A stretch of DNA of 64,000 nucleotides from Ruminococcus sp. (GTDB lineage Bacteria > Bacillota > Clostridia > Oscillospirales > Acutalibacteraceae): NCBI GenBank assembly GCA_017411835.1, contig JAFQPG010000002.1, positions 124,001 through 188,000 of the forward strand, in the 5' to 3' direction. How positions within the stretch are numbered: the stretch's first letter is position 1; every line of letters starts with the position of its first letter. Below, piece by piece: positions 7,530 through 16,850 of this stretch. A program made the translations under genes and the position numbers. The notes under the pieces were generated by a model. It saw only the letters and a list, made by a program, of their open reading frames with translations. It did not search any database and was not told the origin of the DNA.

Positions 7530-8648
7530 ATGGCAAAAGTTTCTTTACAACACATTTACAAAATTTATGACGGCGGCGTTGTTGCTGTTACAGACTTTAA
7601 CCTTGAGATTGAAGATAAGGAATTTATTATTCTCGTAGGTCCATCAGGTTGTGGTAAGTCAACTACACTTCGTATGATCGCAGGTCTTGAGGACATTTCT
7701 AAGGGCGAACTTTACATTGGTGATATGCTTGCTAATGACGTTGCTCCTAAGGACAGAGATATCGCGATGGTATTCCAGAACTACGCTCTTTATCCACATA
7801 TGACTGTTTACGATAATATGGCATTTGGTCTTAAGCTCAGAAAGATGCCTAGAGAAGAAATCGCTAGAAGAGTTGGCGAGGCTGCTCGTATTCTCGGTAT
7901 TGAAGAATATCTCGACAGAAAGCCAAAGGCTTTATCAGGCGGTCAGAGACAGCGTGTAGCGCTTGGTCGTGCTATCGTTCGTGATCCTAAGGTATTCTTA
8001 CTTGACGAACCACTTTCAAACCTTGACGCAAAACTGCGTGCAAATATGAGAACTGAGATTTCTAAACTTTATCAGAGACTCGGTACAACATTTATCTACG
8101 TTACTCATGACCAGACAGAGGCTATGACAATGGGTACAAGAATCGTTGTTATGAAAGACGGCTTTATCCAGCAGGTTGATACACCACAGCATCTGTATGA
8201 TATGCCTTGCAACGAGTTCGTAGCAGGCTTTATCGGTTCACCTCAGATGAACTTTGTTGACGCTGTTTTAGTAAAACAGGGTGAGGACTTTGCTCTTAAG
8301 TTTGACGAGTACACAATCGTTCTACCTGAGTCAAAGAACAAGAATAACTGTCTTGCTCCTTACGTTGGCAAGGAAGTTAGACTTGGTATCCGTCCTGAGC
8401 ATGTTCACGACGAGGCTGAGTTTATTGAGAAGTGCGCAGGTGGCAACGGCGTTGTTAAAGCTAACGTTGACGTTACTGAGCTTATGGGTGCTGAAATCTA
8501 CTTATACGTTAACATCGGTGGTATTCCTATCACAGCTAGAGTTGAGCCACATTCAACAGCTAAGCCTGGCGATGTTATCGAGGTTGCATTCGACCTTGAA
8601 AAGATTCACATCTTCGATAAGGAAACTGAGTGCACAATTACTAACTAA
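7530..8648 (+). CDS. ABC transporter ATP-binding protein, MsmK/UgpC/MalK type
   Basis: Energises carbohydrate uptake from the cytoplasmic face of the membrane. Walker A GPSGCGKST (residues 37-45), signature LSGGQRQRV (about 135-143), Walker B VFLLDEPLSNLDA (about 153-165) and the switch His in THDQTEAM are all present, followed by a TOBE/OB regulatory domain typical of the 370-residue MalK group. No permease or binding-protein gene is adjacent. In Firmicutes such orphan ATPases (MsmK) are shared by several sugar transporters, which would fit an organism feeding on starch oligosaccharides; that is inference. A GGAGG precedes the ATG. Confidence 0.95.
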   Translation: MAKVSLQHIYKIYDGGVVAVTDFNLEIEDKEFIILVGPSGCGKSTTLRMIAGLEDISKGELYIGDMLANDVAPKDRDIAMVFQNYALYPHMTVYDNMAFGLKLRKMPREEIARRVGEAARILGIEEYLDRKPKALSGGQRQRVALGRAIVRDPKVFLLDEPLSNLDAKLRANMRTEISKLYQRLGTTFIYVTHDQTEAMTMGTRIVVMKDGFIQQVDTPQHLYDMPCNEFVAGFIGSPQMNFVDAVLVKQGEDFALKFDEYTIVLPESKNKNNCLAPYVGKEVRLGIRPEHVHDEAEFIEKCAGGNGVVKANVDVTELMGAEIYLYVNIGGIPITARVEPHSTAKPGDVIEVAFDLEKIHIFDKETECTITN

Positions 8649-8760
8649 TCTGTTATTTTTGCAGATTTGTTATGATGTCAAATTTGTAATTTAAGTATAT
8701 ATATTTTACAAATTTCGGTATCATATATTTGTAAATGTATTTAAGCTTTTTGTTTATTTT

Positions 8761-8802
8761 GCCCTTTGCAATTAGGATTTAGCTGATTGCAAAGGGCTTT
8801 TT
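8761..8802 (+). terminator. Intrinsic terminator of the sugar-transport ATPase gene
   Basis: A perfect 12-bp stem, GCCCTTTGCAAT (8761-8772) with 8786-8797, then TTTTT. Confidence 0.9.
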
Positions 8803-8923
8803 GCGTTTATTTGTGCATTGTGCCAAGTCTTTTGTGCAAATTACCATTGTGAAATATTTATGAATAATTTGTTCATTTTTTGTATATAAATATCACTCAA
8901 ACCACACAATTTTTAAAAAAAGG

Positions 8924-8952
8924 TTGATTTTTGCGGTCTTTTTGTGTAAAAT
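8924..8952 (+). promoter_or_regulatory. Promoter of the PucR-type regulator gene
   Basis: TTGATT - 17 bp - TAAAAT with TGTG before the -10; a roughly 70-nt leader follows. Confidence 0.7.
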
Positions 8953-9030
8953 GTATATGAAACTGTGGGTTTTTAAGAAAAACTTACTGTCGCTTTGGTA
9001 AATTGACTATTATTTTTTCGGAGGCATATC

Positions 9031-10116
9031 ATGTCTAACAGATTATTTCAAGGCATAATCCATCAGATGAAAGATGCTATCGACAGAACCATCGGTGTTG
9101 TTGATGAGACTTCTGTAGTAATCGCTTGCTCAGAGCTCGGCAGAATCGGTGAAGTAAACGAGAACATCAATTCAGAGACACTTTCAGCAACAGTTACTTT
9201 TGCGATTAACGGCCATACCTTCAAATCGTTTGGCTCAAGTTCAAGAGCAGAGTATGCGGTTTTTGTACAGGGTACAGACGAGGTTGCACAAAAATATGCT
9301 CAGCTTCTTGCTGTGTCACTTTCATCAATCAAGCAGTACTATGATGAAAAGTACGATAGAAGCAACTTTATTAAAAATGTAATACTCGACAACATTCTTC
9401 CGGGCGATATCTATCTCAAGGCAAGAGAGCTACGTTTTAACAGCGAAGTATCAAGAGTATGTATGATTATCAAGATTACATCAAAGACAGATATTTCTGC
9501 TTATGACATTGTTCAGAATCTCTTCCCTGATAAATCAAAAGACTTTGTTATTAATATCAACGAGACTGACATCACTCTCGTTAAGGAAATTAAACCTGGT
9601 ATCGAGGGCAAAGACCTTGAAAAACTTGCCAGCTCAATCGTTGATACTTTGGCTACAGAATTTTATACACATTGCGTTGTTGGCATTGGTACAACAGTTG
9701 TTGGCATCAAAGACCTTGCGCGCTCATTTAAAGAGGCTCAGGTTGCTCTTGAGGTTGGTAAGGTGTTCGATACAGAGCGCACTATCATCAGCTACGACAA
9801 CCTCGGTATTGCACGTCTTGTATACCAGCTGCCTACAACACTTTGCGATATGTTCTTAAAGGAAGTTTTCAAGCGCGGTTCTATCGAGAGCCTCGATCAG
9901 GAAACACTATTTACTATTCAAAAGTTCTTTGAGAACAACCTAAACGTTTCTGAAACATCAAGAAAGCTTTTTGTACATAGAAACACCCTGGTTTACAGAC
10001 TTGAAAAAATCAAGAAGATAACAGGACTTGATTTACGCGAGTTTGAGGATGCTATTGTATTTAAAGTAGCTTTGATGGTTAAGAAATACTTAACATCCAG
10101 CCCTACAAAGTTCTAA
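9031..10116 (+). CDS. PucR/CdaR-type transcriptional regulator
   Basis: A 361-residue cytoplasmic regulator. The C-terminal helix-turn-helix of the PucR type is clear (IQKFFENNLNVSETSRKLFV and HRNTLVYRLEKIKKITGLDL, residues about 300-345), preceded by a CdaR-like GGDEF-related central domain (about 125-250) and an N-terminal region of about 115 residues that may sense a ligand. The family controls catabolic genes such as sugar-diacid use, but the effector here cannot be read. It precedes ftsEX by 80 bases in the same direction; a link with division is possible only by position. The ATG has CGGAGG before it. Confidence 0.85.
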   Translation: MSNRLFQGIIHQMKDAIDRTIGVVDETSVVIACSELGRIGEVNENINSETLSATVTFAINGHTFKSFGSSSRAEYAVFVQGTDEVAQKYAQLLAVSLSSIKQYYDEKYDRSNFIKNVILDNILPGDIYLKARELRFNSEVSRVCMIIKITSKTDISAYDIVQNLFPDKSKDFVININETDITLVKEIKPGIEGKDLEKLASSIVDTLATEFYTHCVVGIGTTVVGIKDLARSFKEAQVALEVGKVFDTERTIISYDNLGIARLVYQLPTTLCDMFLKEVFKRGSIESLDQETLFTIQKFFENNLNVSETSRKLFVHRNTLVYRLEKIKKITGLDLREFEDAIVFKVALMVKKYLTSSPTKF

Positions 10117-10122
10117 TACATA

Positions 10123-10155
10123 GAGGTCGACCTGTGCAGTGATGTTGATTGCACA
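10123..10155 (+). repeat. Small inverted repeats before ftsE
   Basis: The palindrome AGGTCGACCT (10123-10132) is followed by TGTGCA (10133-10138) and TGCACA (10150-10155), which can form a hairpin. No T-run follows, so it is not a typical terminator. Confidence 0.35.
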
Positions 10156-10197
10156 TGTATAAACCTACACACAAGAGGTTATTTAAGGACGGTTAAT

Positions 10198-10884
10198 ATG
10201 ATTGAATTTCGTAATGTTTTTAAAACATATCCAAATGGTACACACGCGTTAAACGGTGTCAACCTTTCTGTAGATAAGGGTGAGTTTGTTTTCATCGTTG
10301 GCGCATCGGGTGCCGGTAAAAGTACATTTTTGAAGCTTATTATGCACGAGGAAACACCTACTACAGGTGCTATCATCGTTAATAATATGCATCTTGAAAA
10401 TTTAAAAAGAAGAAGAGTACCGTATCTAAGACGTACAATGGGTATCGTGTTCCAGGATTTCCGCCTTATCGGTAAAATGACTGTTTACGATAATGTTGCG
10501 TTTGCGATGCGTTGTATTGGTAAAAAAGGAAAAACTATCAAGAAGAGAGTTCCGTATATTCTCGAGCTGGTTGGCTTAAAGGACAAAGCACATAACAAGC
10601 CGTCCGAGCTTTCGGGTGGTGAGCAGCAGCGTGTAGCTTTAGCTCGTGCTCTTGTTAACAACCCTGCTATGATTATCGCAGACGAGCCTACCGGTAATAT
10701 TGACCCAGAGCTGTCATACGAGATTATCGAGCTTCTTTCCGAAATTAACAAAAGAGGTACTACAGTGCTTGTTGTTACTCACGAGCACGAGCTTGTAGAA
10801 AGCTTTAACAAGCGCGTAGTAAGAATTGAAGGCGGTTGTATCGTCAGCGACACTAAAGACGACGACACAATGGTTGCCATTTAA
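10198..10884 (+). CDS. ftsE: Cell division ATP-binding protein FtsE
   Basis: ATPase of the FtsEX complex, which at the division septum or sidewall drives conformational activation of a murein hydrolase. Walker [10 protein letters not shown] (residues 36-44), signature LSGGEQQR (about 139-146), Walker [13 protein letters not shown] and the switch VVTHEHELV are present. Its 228 residues match the family. ftsX begins 18 bases later and the cognate coiled-coil M23 peptidase follows, forming a complete activator-hydrolase module. Confidence 0.96.
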   Translation: MIEFRNVFKTYPNGTHALNGVNLSVDKGEFVFIVGASGAGKSTFLKLIMHEETPTTGAIIVNNMHLENLKRRRVPYLRRTMGIVFQDFRLIGKMTVYDNVAFAMRCIGKKGKTIKKRVPYILELVGLKDKAHNKPSELSGGEQQRVALARALVNNPAMIIADEPTGNIDPELSYEIIELLSEINKRGTTVLVVTHEHELVESFNKRVVRIEGGCIVSDTKDDDTMVAI

Positions 10885-10902
10885 TCGGAAAGGAATAAAG
10901 CG

Positions 10903-11814
10903 ATGAATTTTAGTAGTTTTGGCTATCTCATAAAAGAGGGCTTTAAAAATGTCTGGTCAAACAGAATTATGAGCCTTGCATCAGTCGGCGTACTGATATC
11001 CTGTCTTATTCTTACCGGTTCTGCCATTATGCTCAGCATCAACGTTTCAACAGTCGTTGAGTCTGTTGGTGAATCTAACGTTACTACTGTATATTTAGAA
11101 GACGATGTTTCTGAGCTTGAGGCGGTATATATCGGTAAATCTCTGACAAAAATAGACAACGTAACATCTGCTGATTTTTATGATAAGGACGAGGCTATCC
11201 TTGCATACAAGGATGTTTTGGGGGAAGAAGTTTTTGTTAATATGACAGAAGACAACAACCCGTTGCCACACGCTTATCATATTGTAATGGCTGATTTGTC
11301 ACTTTATGATCAGACGGTAGAAGAAATACTTAAAGTAGAGGGCGTCAACTCTGTATCATCACGAAGTGATGTTGCAGAAAAGCTGACAAGCCTCAATACA
11401 CTTGTTACTACGATGAGCTTCTGGATTATTTTAGCGCTTGCGATTATCTCGTTGTTCATCATCTCAAATACTATCCGTATGACTATGTTCTCACATCGAT
11501 TTGAAATCAGTATTATGAAATCTGTCGGTGCGACAAACTCATTTGTAAGAATACCTTTCGTAATCGAGGGTATTATTATCGGACTTGTGTCTGCGGGCTT
11601 GTCTATCGGTGCGTTGACATTGCTTTATGATGCGGTTATTAAAGCAATCAAGAGCATTCTCCCACTTGATGTATATGTTCCATTTGAAGGTCCTGTTATG
11701 TGGACAGTTATCATTGCATTTGTTTGTGCCGGTGTTTTAGTCGGTGCGTTGGGTAGCTTGCTTTCAATACGCAAATATCTTAAAAAAGAGGGTAACGAAA
11801 TACTCGGTTGGTAA
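10903..11814 (+). CDS. ftsX: Cell division permease-like protein FtsX
   Basis: Integral membrane partner of FtsE. One N-terminal transmembrane segment (about residues 22-45), an extracellular domain (about 46-165) and three C-terminal segments (about 170-195, 220-245, 268-290) give the four-helix FtsX topology; 303 residues is typical. The extracellular loop would contact the secreted coiled-coil hydrolase encoded next. GGAAAGG precedes the ATG. Confidence 0.95.
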   Translation: MNFSSFGYLIKEGFKNVWSNRIMSLASVGVLISCLILTGSAIMLSINVSTVVESVGESNVTTVYLEDDVSELEAVYIGKSLTKIDNVTSADFYDKDEAILAYKDVLGEEVFVNMTEDNNPLPHAYHIVMADLSLYDQTVEEILKVEGVNSVSSRSDVAEKLTSLNTLVTTMSFWIILALAIISLFIISNTIRMTMFSHRFEISIMKSVGATNSFVRIPFVIEGIIIGLVSAGLSIGALTLLYDAVIKAIKSILPLDVYVPFEGPVMWTVIIAFVCAGVLVGALGSLLSIRKYLKKEGNEILGW

Positions 11815-11859
11815 TTATTTGAACTTACATTTTCCGACCCATTTGTAAAGGAGAAAAGT

Positions 11860-13098
11860 ATGATTAAAAGAATACTATCATGTATCGTGTGCCTTTGTAT
11901 GTTAGCAGGATGTATCCTGTCAGTAACTGCAACAAACATTGATGAAATTAAACAGCAACAGGAAGCACTCGAACAGCAGAGTGCTGAGTATGAGGCAATT
12001 CTTAATGAAAAGAATGCTGAAGTTGATAAACAGCAAGAGCAGGTTGATGCTATTGTTGGTAAAGTAGAAACTGTTACTAAGGAAATTCAGCTAAGCCATC
12101 AGAAGATTGCTATTCTTGATGAGCAGATACAGGAAAAGCAGGACCAGATAGACGAGAAAAACGCTGAAATCGAAGAGAATATGGATATTCTTCGTCAGCG
12201 TATCAAGACTATCTATCTTGCCGGTGAGGTTTCATCTCTTGAAATCATTATGGGTGCTAAGGACTTTTCAGATTTTCTTGATAAGGTTCAGCTTGTAAAA
12301 AGCGTATCTGCACACGACGAAGAACTCATTAACAATATTCAGGCTCAGCTTGATTTGATTAGTGAGGAAAAAGAAGCGTTAGAGCTTGATAAGGTTGACT
12401 TAGAAGAAGAAAAGGGAAATCTTGAAGAAAAGCAGGAAGAGCTCAACGAGCTTTTAAAAGAAAATCAGGAAACTCTTGCTACTCTTCAAGAGGAAAGCGA
12501 CGATATTTTACATCAGCTTACAATGACTGAAGAACAGCTCGGCCAGCTTGATTCTGAGCTTCAGGAATACTACAGAGAGCTTCAACAGCAACAGATTCAG
12601 CAACAACAGCAACAGCAGAATAATAACTCCGGTGCACCATCTGCACCGTCAAGACCAAGCGTTACACCACCATCAGATGGTAGCTACGTATGGCCTTGTC
12701 CGGGCTTTTATATGCTCACATCACAGTTTGAGGAGTGGCGTGGATATTACAACCATGGTGCTATCGATATTGCCGGTGGCGGTATCATGGGTGCAACAGT
12801 TGTTGCGGCAGATAGCGGTACTGTAGTTGCTACTTGCACAAGCTGTGCACATAACTGGGGTAAATATTACTCCTGTGGTTGTGGCGGTGGCTACGGTAAC
12901 TACGTATGGATTAACCATGGCAACGGCAAAGAAACTGTTTATGCTCACCTTACTTCTGTAGCTGTATCAACAGGTACAAAAGTATCTGCAGGTCAGTACC
13001 TCGGCACAGTTGGTTCTACAGGACATTCAACAGGTGCACACTTACATTTTGAGACTCGATACAACGGCGTTAAGTACGACCCGATGAGCGAGTACTAA
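11860..13098 (+). CDS. Secreted murein hydrolase, coiled coil plus M23 peptidase (EnvC/PcsB-like partner of FtsEX)
   Basis: Signal peptide at residues 1-24, a long heptad-rich coiled coil at about 26-235 with a break, a glutamine/asparagine then proline-rich linker (about 236-272), and a C-terminal M23 (LytM) domain. The zinc ligands are visible as HGAIDIAGG (H and D) and HLHFE, so unlike E. coli EnvC the peptidase looks catalytically complete. The M23 domain has an insert with several Cys and Gly residues (CTSCAHNWGKYYSCGCGGGY) common in clostridial members. Position straight after ftsX suggests FtsEX-controlled peptidoglycan cleavage outside the cell. Confidence 0.93.
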   Translation: MIKRILSCIVCLCMLAGCILSVTATNIDEIKQQQEALEQQSAEYEAILNEKNAEVDKQQEQVDAIVGKVETVTKEIQLSHQKIAILDEQIQEKQDQIDEKNAEIEENMDILRQRIKTIYLAGEVSSLEIIMGAKDFSDFLDKVQLVKSVSAHDEELINNIQAQLDLISEEKEALELDKVDLEEEKGNLEEKQEELNELLKENQETLATLQEESDDILHQLTMTEEQLGQLDSELQEYYRELQQQQIQQQQQQQNNNSGAPSAPSRPSVTPPSDGSYVWPCPGFYMLTSQFEEWRGYYNHGAIDIAGGGIMGATVVAADSGTVVATCTSCAHNWGKYYSCGCGGGYGNYVWINHGNGKETVYAHLTSVAVSTGTKVSAGQYLGTVGSTGHSTGAHLHFETRYNGVKYDPMSEY

Positions 13099-13119
13099 AA
13101 TTAAATACTAAACAAAAGT

Positions 13120-13155
13120 CCCCTTGCATATACTTAACTAAGTTTATGCAGGGGG
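13120..13155 (+). terminator. Long hairpin after the M23 gene, with the next gene's ribosome binding site in its 3' arm
   Basis: A 16-pair stem (13120-13135 with 13140-13155, one T-T mismatch, one G-U, 4-nt loop). The 3' arm ends GGGGG, which is the Shine-Dalgarno of the gene starting at 13162. The T-run after it is weak (TATTTTAT). It could be a leaky terminator, a translational switch, or both. Confidence 0.65.
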
Positions 13156-13161
13156 TATTTT

Positions 13162-13995
13162 ATGCTTACAGCCTTACATATAGAAAACAGGAAATATAAC
13201 AACGCACTATCCCGAATTTTAGGATATATCGTAGGAAATAGTCTGAAAACAGAAATAAAAAGCATTAATAAACACCAGATAAAGTTTATCAAATATACCT
13301 GTAAAAACAATAAAATAAACTGGCAAAAAATCGACAAAGTAGTTTTGGCGCAGAGAAACAGACTTTTGTGTAGCGAAACTTTAGAGCTTCCGAAAAAGTA
13401 TGGCTATAAGAGATTTGAAGACGACGAGTATAAGCACAGGCTGTGCACAAATATGGCGGTAAGTCTTTTGTGTAGCATCAAAAATGCAGATTTTAAGGTA
13501 GGTCTAGTGGATAAAGAAGCAATTCATACCCAACTTGTAAAGTATCTGCTTAAATATATTGATAACCTAACGGTGGTAACGGATAAGGTTGATGATTACT
13601 TATTGGTTGCTGAAACAGAGCTTTTGGAAACAGGGGTTCCGATAAGACTCACAAAAAGCGAAAAGGCGGTACACGACTGCGATTTTATTATTGCTCCCGA
13701 TGGGATGAATTTTTCTATCGGCTTAAAGGAAAGTGCGCTTGTGCTTTCCTGCAAGAAGCCATCTGCTGATTTAGAATGTACGGTTGTCTATGATTATACG
13801 GTAGATTTAGGAGAGGCTATAGAGGGTCTGTGTCCGCACTGGCTTGATAAAACATATTTTGCGTCTGCACTTTATACTCAACTGCGTATATACCAGCTTG
13901 GGTCACTAGTGCCCTCGCTGTGCGTTTGCAATAAAGGTGTCCATACTATTTTATCACTAAAGGCAATACTAGAAAAACAAAATGATAAAACTTGA
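13162..13995 (+). CDS. Conserved-looking protein of unknown function (277 aa)
   Basis: Not recognised. The protein is soluble, without signal peptide or membrane helix. The C-terminal half alternates hydrophobic strands and helices (TVVTDKVDDYLLVAETELL, CDFIIAPDGM, SALVLSCKKP), as in a Rossmann-like fold, and ends with a conserved-looking stretch GLCPHWLDKTYFASALYTQ. The N-terminal third is basic. Its ATG lies 7 bases after GGGGG, inside a long hairpin that could hide the start site. It sits between the FtsEX hydrolase and greA; its stop overlaps the greA -35 box. It may act in regulation or wall biology, but sequence alone does not say. Confidence 0.75.
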   Translation: MLTALHIENRKYNNALSRILGYIVGNSLKTEIKSINKHQIKFIKYTCKNNKINWQKIDKVVLAQRNRLLCSETLELPKKYGYKRFEDDEYKHRLCTNMAVSLLCSIKNADFKVGLVDKEAIHTQLVKYLLKYIDNLTVVTDKVDDYLLVAETELLETGVPIRLTKSEKAVHDCDFIIAPDGMNFSIGLKESALVLSCKKPSADLECTVVYDYTVDLGEAIEGLCPHWLDKTYFASALYTQLRIYQLGSLVPSLCVCNKGVHTILSLKAILEKQNDKT

Positions 13996-14019
13996 CATAA
14001 TGTTGATAAATGCTATAAT
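13992..14019 (+). promoter_or_regulatory. Promoter of greA
   Basis: TTGACA - 16 bp - TATAAT with an extended TGC before the -10. The -35 overlaps the stop codon of the preceding gene. Confidence 0.85.
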
Positions 14020-14074
14020 ACTACTTATGCGCAGACTATTATTACCTATTTATAAATGAAAGGACATATATATT

Positions 14075-14548
14075 ATGGCTAAACCGGTTATGCTTACAGC
14101 TGATGGTTTGAAACAGCTGGAAGAAGAACTTGATTTCTTAAAAGGCGAAAAACGAAAAGAAATTGCAGAAAAAATTAAAGTAGCTCGTTCATACGGCGAC
14201 TTGTCAGAAAACAGCGAGTATGACGATGCTAAAAACGAGCAGGCTATGCTTGAAGCAAGAATCGTTACTATCGAGGCTACTCTTAAAAATGCTGTTATTA
14301 TTGATGAAAGCGAAATCAATAACGAGCAGATTCATATTGGCTCAAAAGTTAAGGTCGAAAATCTTAAGATGGGTAAAACATTTGAGTATAAAATTGTTGG
14401 CTCAAATGAGTCTAACCCTAGAGAAGGTAAAATTTCCGACGAATCACCAATCGGTGTTGCATTACTCTCTAAAAAAGTCGGCGATGTTATCGAGGTAGAA
14501 GCTCCTGCGGGAGTTATCGCACTAAAGGTGCTTGAGATTTCAAAATAA
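14075..14548 (+). CDS. greA: Transcription elongation factor GreA
   Basis: Rescues backtracked RNA polymerase by stimulating transcript cleavage through the secondary channel. An N-terminal coiled coil carries the acidic tip region ([20 protein letters not shown], residues 31-50), with a C-terminal FKBP-like domain ([20 protein letters not shown]). Its 157 residues are standard. It has its own promoter and terminator, with lysS downstream, an order frequent in Clostridia. Confidence 0.96.
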   Translation: MAKPVMLTADGLKQLEEELDFLKGEKRKEIAEKIKVARSYGDLSENSEYDDAKNEQAMLEARIVTIEATLKNAVIIDESEINNEQIHIGSKVKVENLKMGKTFEYKIVGSNESNPREGKISDESPIGVALLSKKVGDVIEVEAPAGVIALKVLEISK

Positions 14549-14556
14549 GATTTTTC

Positions 14557-14584
14557 GGGCGACTTAACACAGTCGCCCTTTTTT
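14557..14584 (+). terminator. Intrinsic terminator of greA
   Basis: A perfect 8-bp stem, GGGCGACT (14557-14564) with AGTCGCCC (14571-14578), then TTTTTT. lysS starts only 25 bases later, so partial read-through is likely. Confidence 0.88.
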
Positions 14585-14608
14585 AGGTTTATTGAAAGAG
14601 GGATTTTT

Positions 14609-16108
14609 ATGGCAGAGAATCAGAACAAGAATCAGAATCAGGAAAATCTATCAGAGATTTTACAAATCAGACGCGACAAGCTTACTGCATTGCAGGAAGC
14701 AGGACAAGACCCGTTTTTGGTGACAACATCGGACAGAGACATTATGTCTAACGATATTATCGAGCGTTTTGAAGAGCTTGAGAATAAGGACGTTTGTGTT
14801 GCCGGTCGTATTATGTCTAAACGCGGTAAGGGCAAGGTTATGTTTATGGACCTGCACGACCGTGGTGGTAAAATCCAGATTTTTGCTAAATTCGACGATT
14901 TGGGCGAGGAGGTTTACAAGGGACTTAAGAAGTGGGATATCGGCGACATTATGGAGGTTAAAGGCTTTGTCTTTAAAACTCAGATGGGCGAAATCAGTAT
15001 CCACGCAACTGCTGTAAAGCTTTTGTCAAAATCGCTATTACCACTGCCTGAAAAATACCATGGCTTAAAGGATACCGACCTGCGTTACCGTCAGCGTTAT
15101 GTTGACCTTATTGTTAACCCTGAGGTTAAGAATACATTTATCAAGCGTAGTGCGATTATAAAGTCAATTCGAGAGTATCTCGACAACAATGGCTACATTG
15201 AGGTTGAAACTCCTATTCTTAATACTATCCCTGGCGGTGCTTCAGCTCGTCCATTTACTACTCACCATAATACATTAAACCTTGATATGTATATGCGTAT
15301 CGCGACAGAGCTTTACTTAAAGCGTCTTATCGTTGGCGGTATGGAGAGAGTGTACGAAATCGGTAGAAACTTCAGAAACGAGGGTATGGACGTAAGACAT
15401 AACCCTGAGTTTACCTGTATCGAGTTTTACGAAGCATATACAGACCTTTACGGTATGATGGATAGAACAGAACAGCTTATCAATAAGGCTTGTGTAGCCG
15501 TAAACGGCACAGAAGAAATCGAGTATCAGGGCGACAAAATCAGCCTTAAGCTTCCATTTAAGCGTGTTACTATGATTGACGCAGTTAAAGAGTACACAGG
15601 TATAGATTTTAACGAGTTCTATTGCGATACAGAAAAAGCAAAAGAGGTAGCAAAAGAGCTCCACCTTGAAGTAAAGTCCACAGACACATGGGGCAACATC
15701 TTAAACTCTGCATTTGAAGAGTATGTTGAGGACAAGCTCATTCAGCCTACATTTGTATGTGACTATCCTGTTGAGGTTTCTCCTCTTACAAAGCGTAAGC
15801 AGGACAAGCCTGAACTTGTTGAGCGTTTTGAACTTTTCTGTAAAATCGGCGAGCTTGCAAATGCTTACACAGAGCTCAACGACCCTATTGACCAGAAAAA
15901 GCGTTTTGAGCATCAGCTTATGCTTAGAGAAGCAGGCGACGACGAGGCTAATATGATGGACGATGATTTTGTTACATCTCTTGAATACGGTATGCCACCA
16001 ACAGGCGGTGTGGGTATCGGTATCGACAGACTCGTAATGTTGCTTACTGATTCCGCTTCTATCCGCGACGTTATCCTCTTCCCGACAATGAAGCCGATTG
16101 AAAAATAA
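14609..16108 (+). CDS. lysS: Lysyl-tRNA synthetase, class II
   Basis: Charges tRNA-Lys. An N-terminal OB-fold anticodon-binding domain (about residues 58-150, [19 protein letters not shown]) precedes the class II core: motif 2 [15 protein letters not shown] and motif 3 [15 protein letters not shown]. The 499 residues agree with bacterial LysRS. A GAGGG ribosome binding site precedes the ATG. Confidence 0.97.
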   Translation: MAENQNKNQNQENLSEILQIRRDKLTALQEAGQDPFLVTTSDRDIMSNDIIERFEELENKDVCVAGRIMSKRGKGKVMFMDLHDRGGKIQIFAKFDDLGEEVYKGLKKWDIGDIMEVKGFVFKTQMGEISIHATAVKLLSKSLLPLPEKYHGLKDTDLRYRQRYVDLIVNPEVKNTFIKRSAIIKSIREYLDNNGYIEVETPILNTIPGGASARPFTTHHNTLNLDMYMRIATELYLKRLIVGGMERVYEIGRNFRNEGMDVRHNPEFTCIEFYEAYTDLYGMMDRTEQLINKACVAVNGTEEIEYQGDKISLKLPFKRVTMIDAVKEYTGIDFNEFYCDTEKAKEVAKELHLEVKSTDTWGNILNSAFEEYVEDKLIQPTFVCDYPVEVSPLTKRKQDKPELVERFELFCKIGELANAYTELNDPIDQKKRFEHQLMLREAGDDEANMMDDDFVTSLEYGMPPTGGVGIGIDRLVMLLTDSASIRDVILFPTMKPIEK

Positions 16109-16114
16109 TTTTTC

Positions 16115-16145
16115 GCCCCCGATACTAAATCGGGGGCTTTTGTTT
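16115..16145 (+). terminator. Intrinsic terminator of lysS
   Basis: A perfect 9-bp stem, GCCCCCGAT (16115-16123) with ATCGGGGGC (16129-16137), 5-nt loop, T-rich tail. Confidence 0.92.
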
Positions 16146-16172
16146 GACAACAAACCTTAATAAATATATAAT
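16144..16172 (+). promoter_or_regulatory. Consensus promoter of the lipoprotein gene
   Basis: TTGACA - 17 bp - TATAAT, identical to the vegetative consensus in both boxes, starting in the tail of the lysS terminator. Strong constitutive expression is expected. Confidence 0.9.
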
Positions 16173-16214
16173 ATCTGCATAAAGAAAATTTGCTTGCCCA
16201 AAAGGAGAAACGAT

Positions 16215-16727
16215 ATGAAAAAGTCGATAATCGCTTTTATTTTAGTTATATGTATGGTGTTTGTATTTGCCGGCTGTAAGGACGCTAAGGCTACACCGGA
16301 TCAGGTTAAAACTGAAGAAACTGTAGTGGAGACTGCTCAGACAAGCATTACGCTCACTTTTAACGCTTTTACATATAACGGTGTCGAAAATCATTTTACT
16401 TTAGAGTACGATGATGGCAACAGCCCTAGGGAAATGAGGTTCAACAATATTACTTTTACAGCACAACGCGACGAAAAGGCTGAAGACGTGATGAATAATG
16501 CAGGATATTCAGACTTAAAGATTTTAGAAACACACGACGAGTTTTTAGGTTGGATGGAGTACAAAATGGTTATCGCTCAGGACGATACGGTAACTTACGA
16601 AAAGCTGTCTGACACCCTTTACAAGACAAAAGAAATTATGGGAAAAACTATGCCTGAATATAGCGTTGCATATGTAGCGAAATGGAAAAACCTTAGCGAC
16701 GATTATTATCAAGCATACGGATATTGA
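16215..16727 (+). CDS. Putative lipoprotein of unknown function (170 aa)
   Basis: A lipoprotein signal peptide ends in the lipobox FAGC (Cys at residue 20), so the protein should be anchored on the outer face of the membrane. The remainder is a beta-rich domain (ITLTFNAFTYNGVENHFTLE) with an aromatic C-terminus (SDDYYQAYGY); no family was recognised. The ATG at 16215 follows AAAGGAG; the alternative start upstream would put charges before the signal sequence. It has a consensus promoter and its own terminator, thus a single-gene unit. Confidence 0.8.
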   Translation: MKKSIIAFILVICMVFVFAGCKDAKATPDQVKTEETVVETAQTSITLTFNAFTYNGVENHFTLEYDDGNSPREMRFNNITFTAQRDEKAEDVMNNAGYSDLKILETHDEFLGWMEYKMVIAQDDTVTYEKLSDTLYKTKEIMGKTMPEYSVAYVAKWKNLSDDYYQAYGY

Positions 16728-16732
16728 TTTTA

Positions 16733-16762
16733 AAAGGCTACCTTAAATGGTAGCCTTTTTTT
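16733..16762 (+). terminator. Intrinsic terminator
   Basis: A perfect 10-bp stem, AAAGGCTACC (16733-16742) with 16749-16758, followed by T residues. Confidence 0.9.
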
Positions 16763-16785
16763 AACCTTTGTTACAACATTGAAAA

Positions 16786-16814
16786 TTGAATCACATAAAA
16801 ATAGCTGATACAAT
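16786..16814 (+). promoter_or_regulatory. Promoter of the anchored acidic protein gene
   Basis: TTGAAT - 17 bp - TACAAT, 37 bases before the ATG. Confidence 0.75.
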
Positions 16815-16850
16815 TATCCTGTAGTAATATAAAAGGAGAGGTATAAAACT

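Larger units (their letters stand above)
8649..9030. other. Intergenic region (382 bases) with terminator and promoter
   Basis: AT-rich and without a credible reading frame. It holds the terminator at 8761-8802 and the promoter at 8924-8952. About 110 bases between them (8803-8920) show no recognisable structure. Confidence 0.7.

Noticed and set aside
12590-12640. CAG/CAA-rich tract as a regulatory or phase-variable repeat
   Set aside because: It encodes a Gln/Asn-rich linker of the M23 peptidase with mixed codons, so slippage is unlikely to be programmed.
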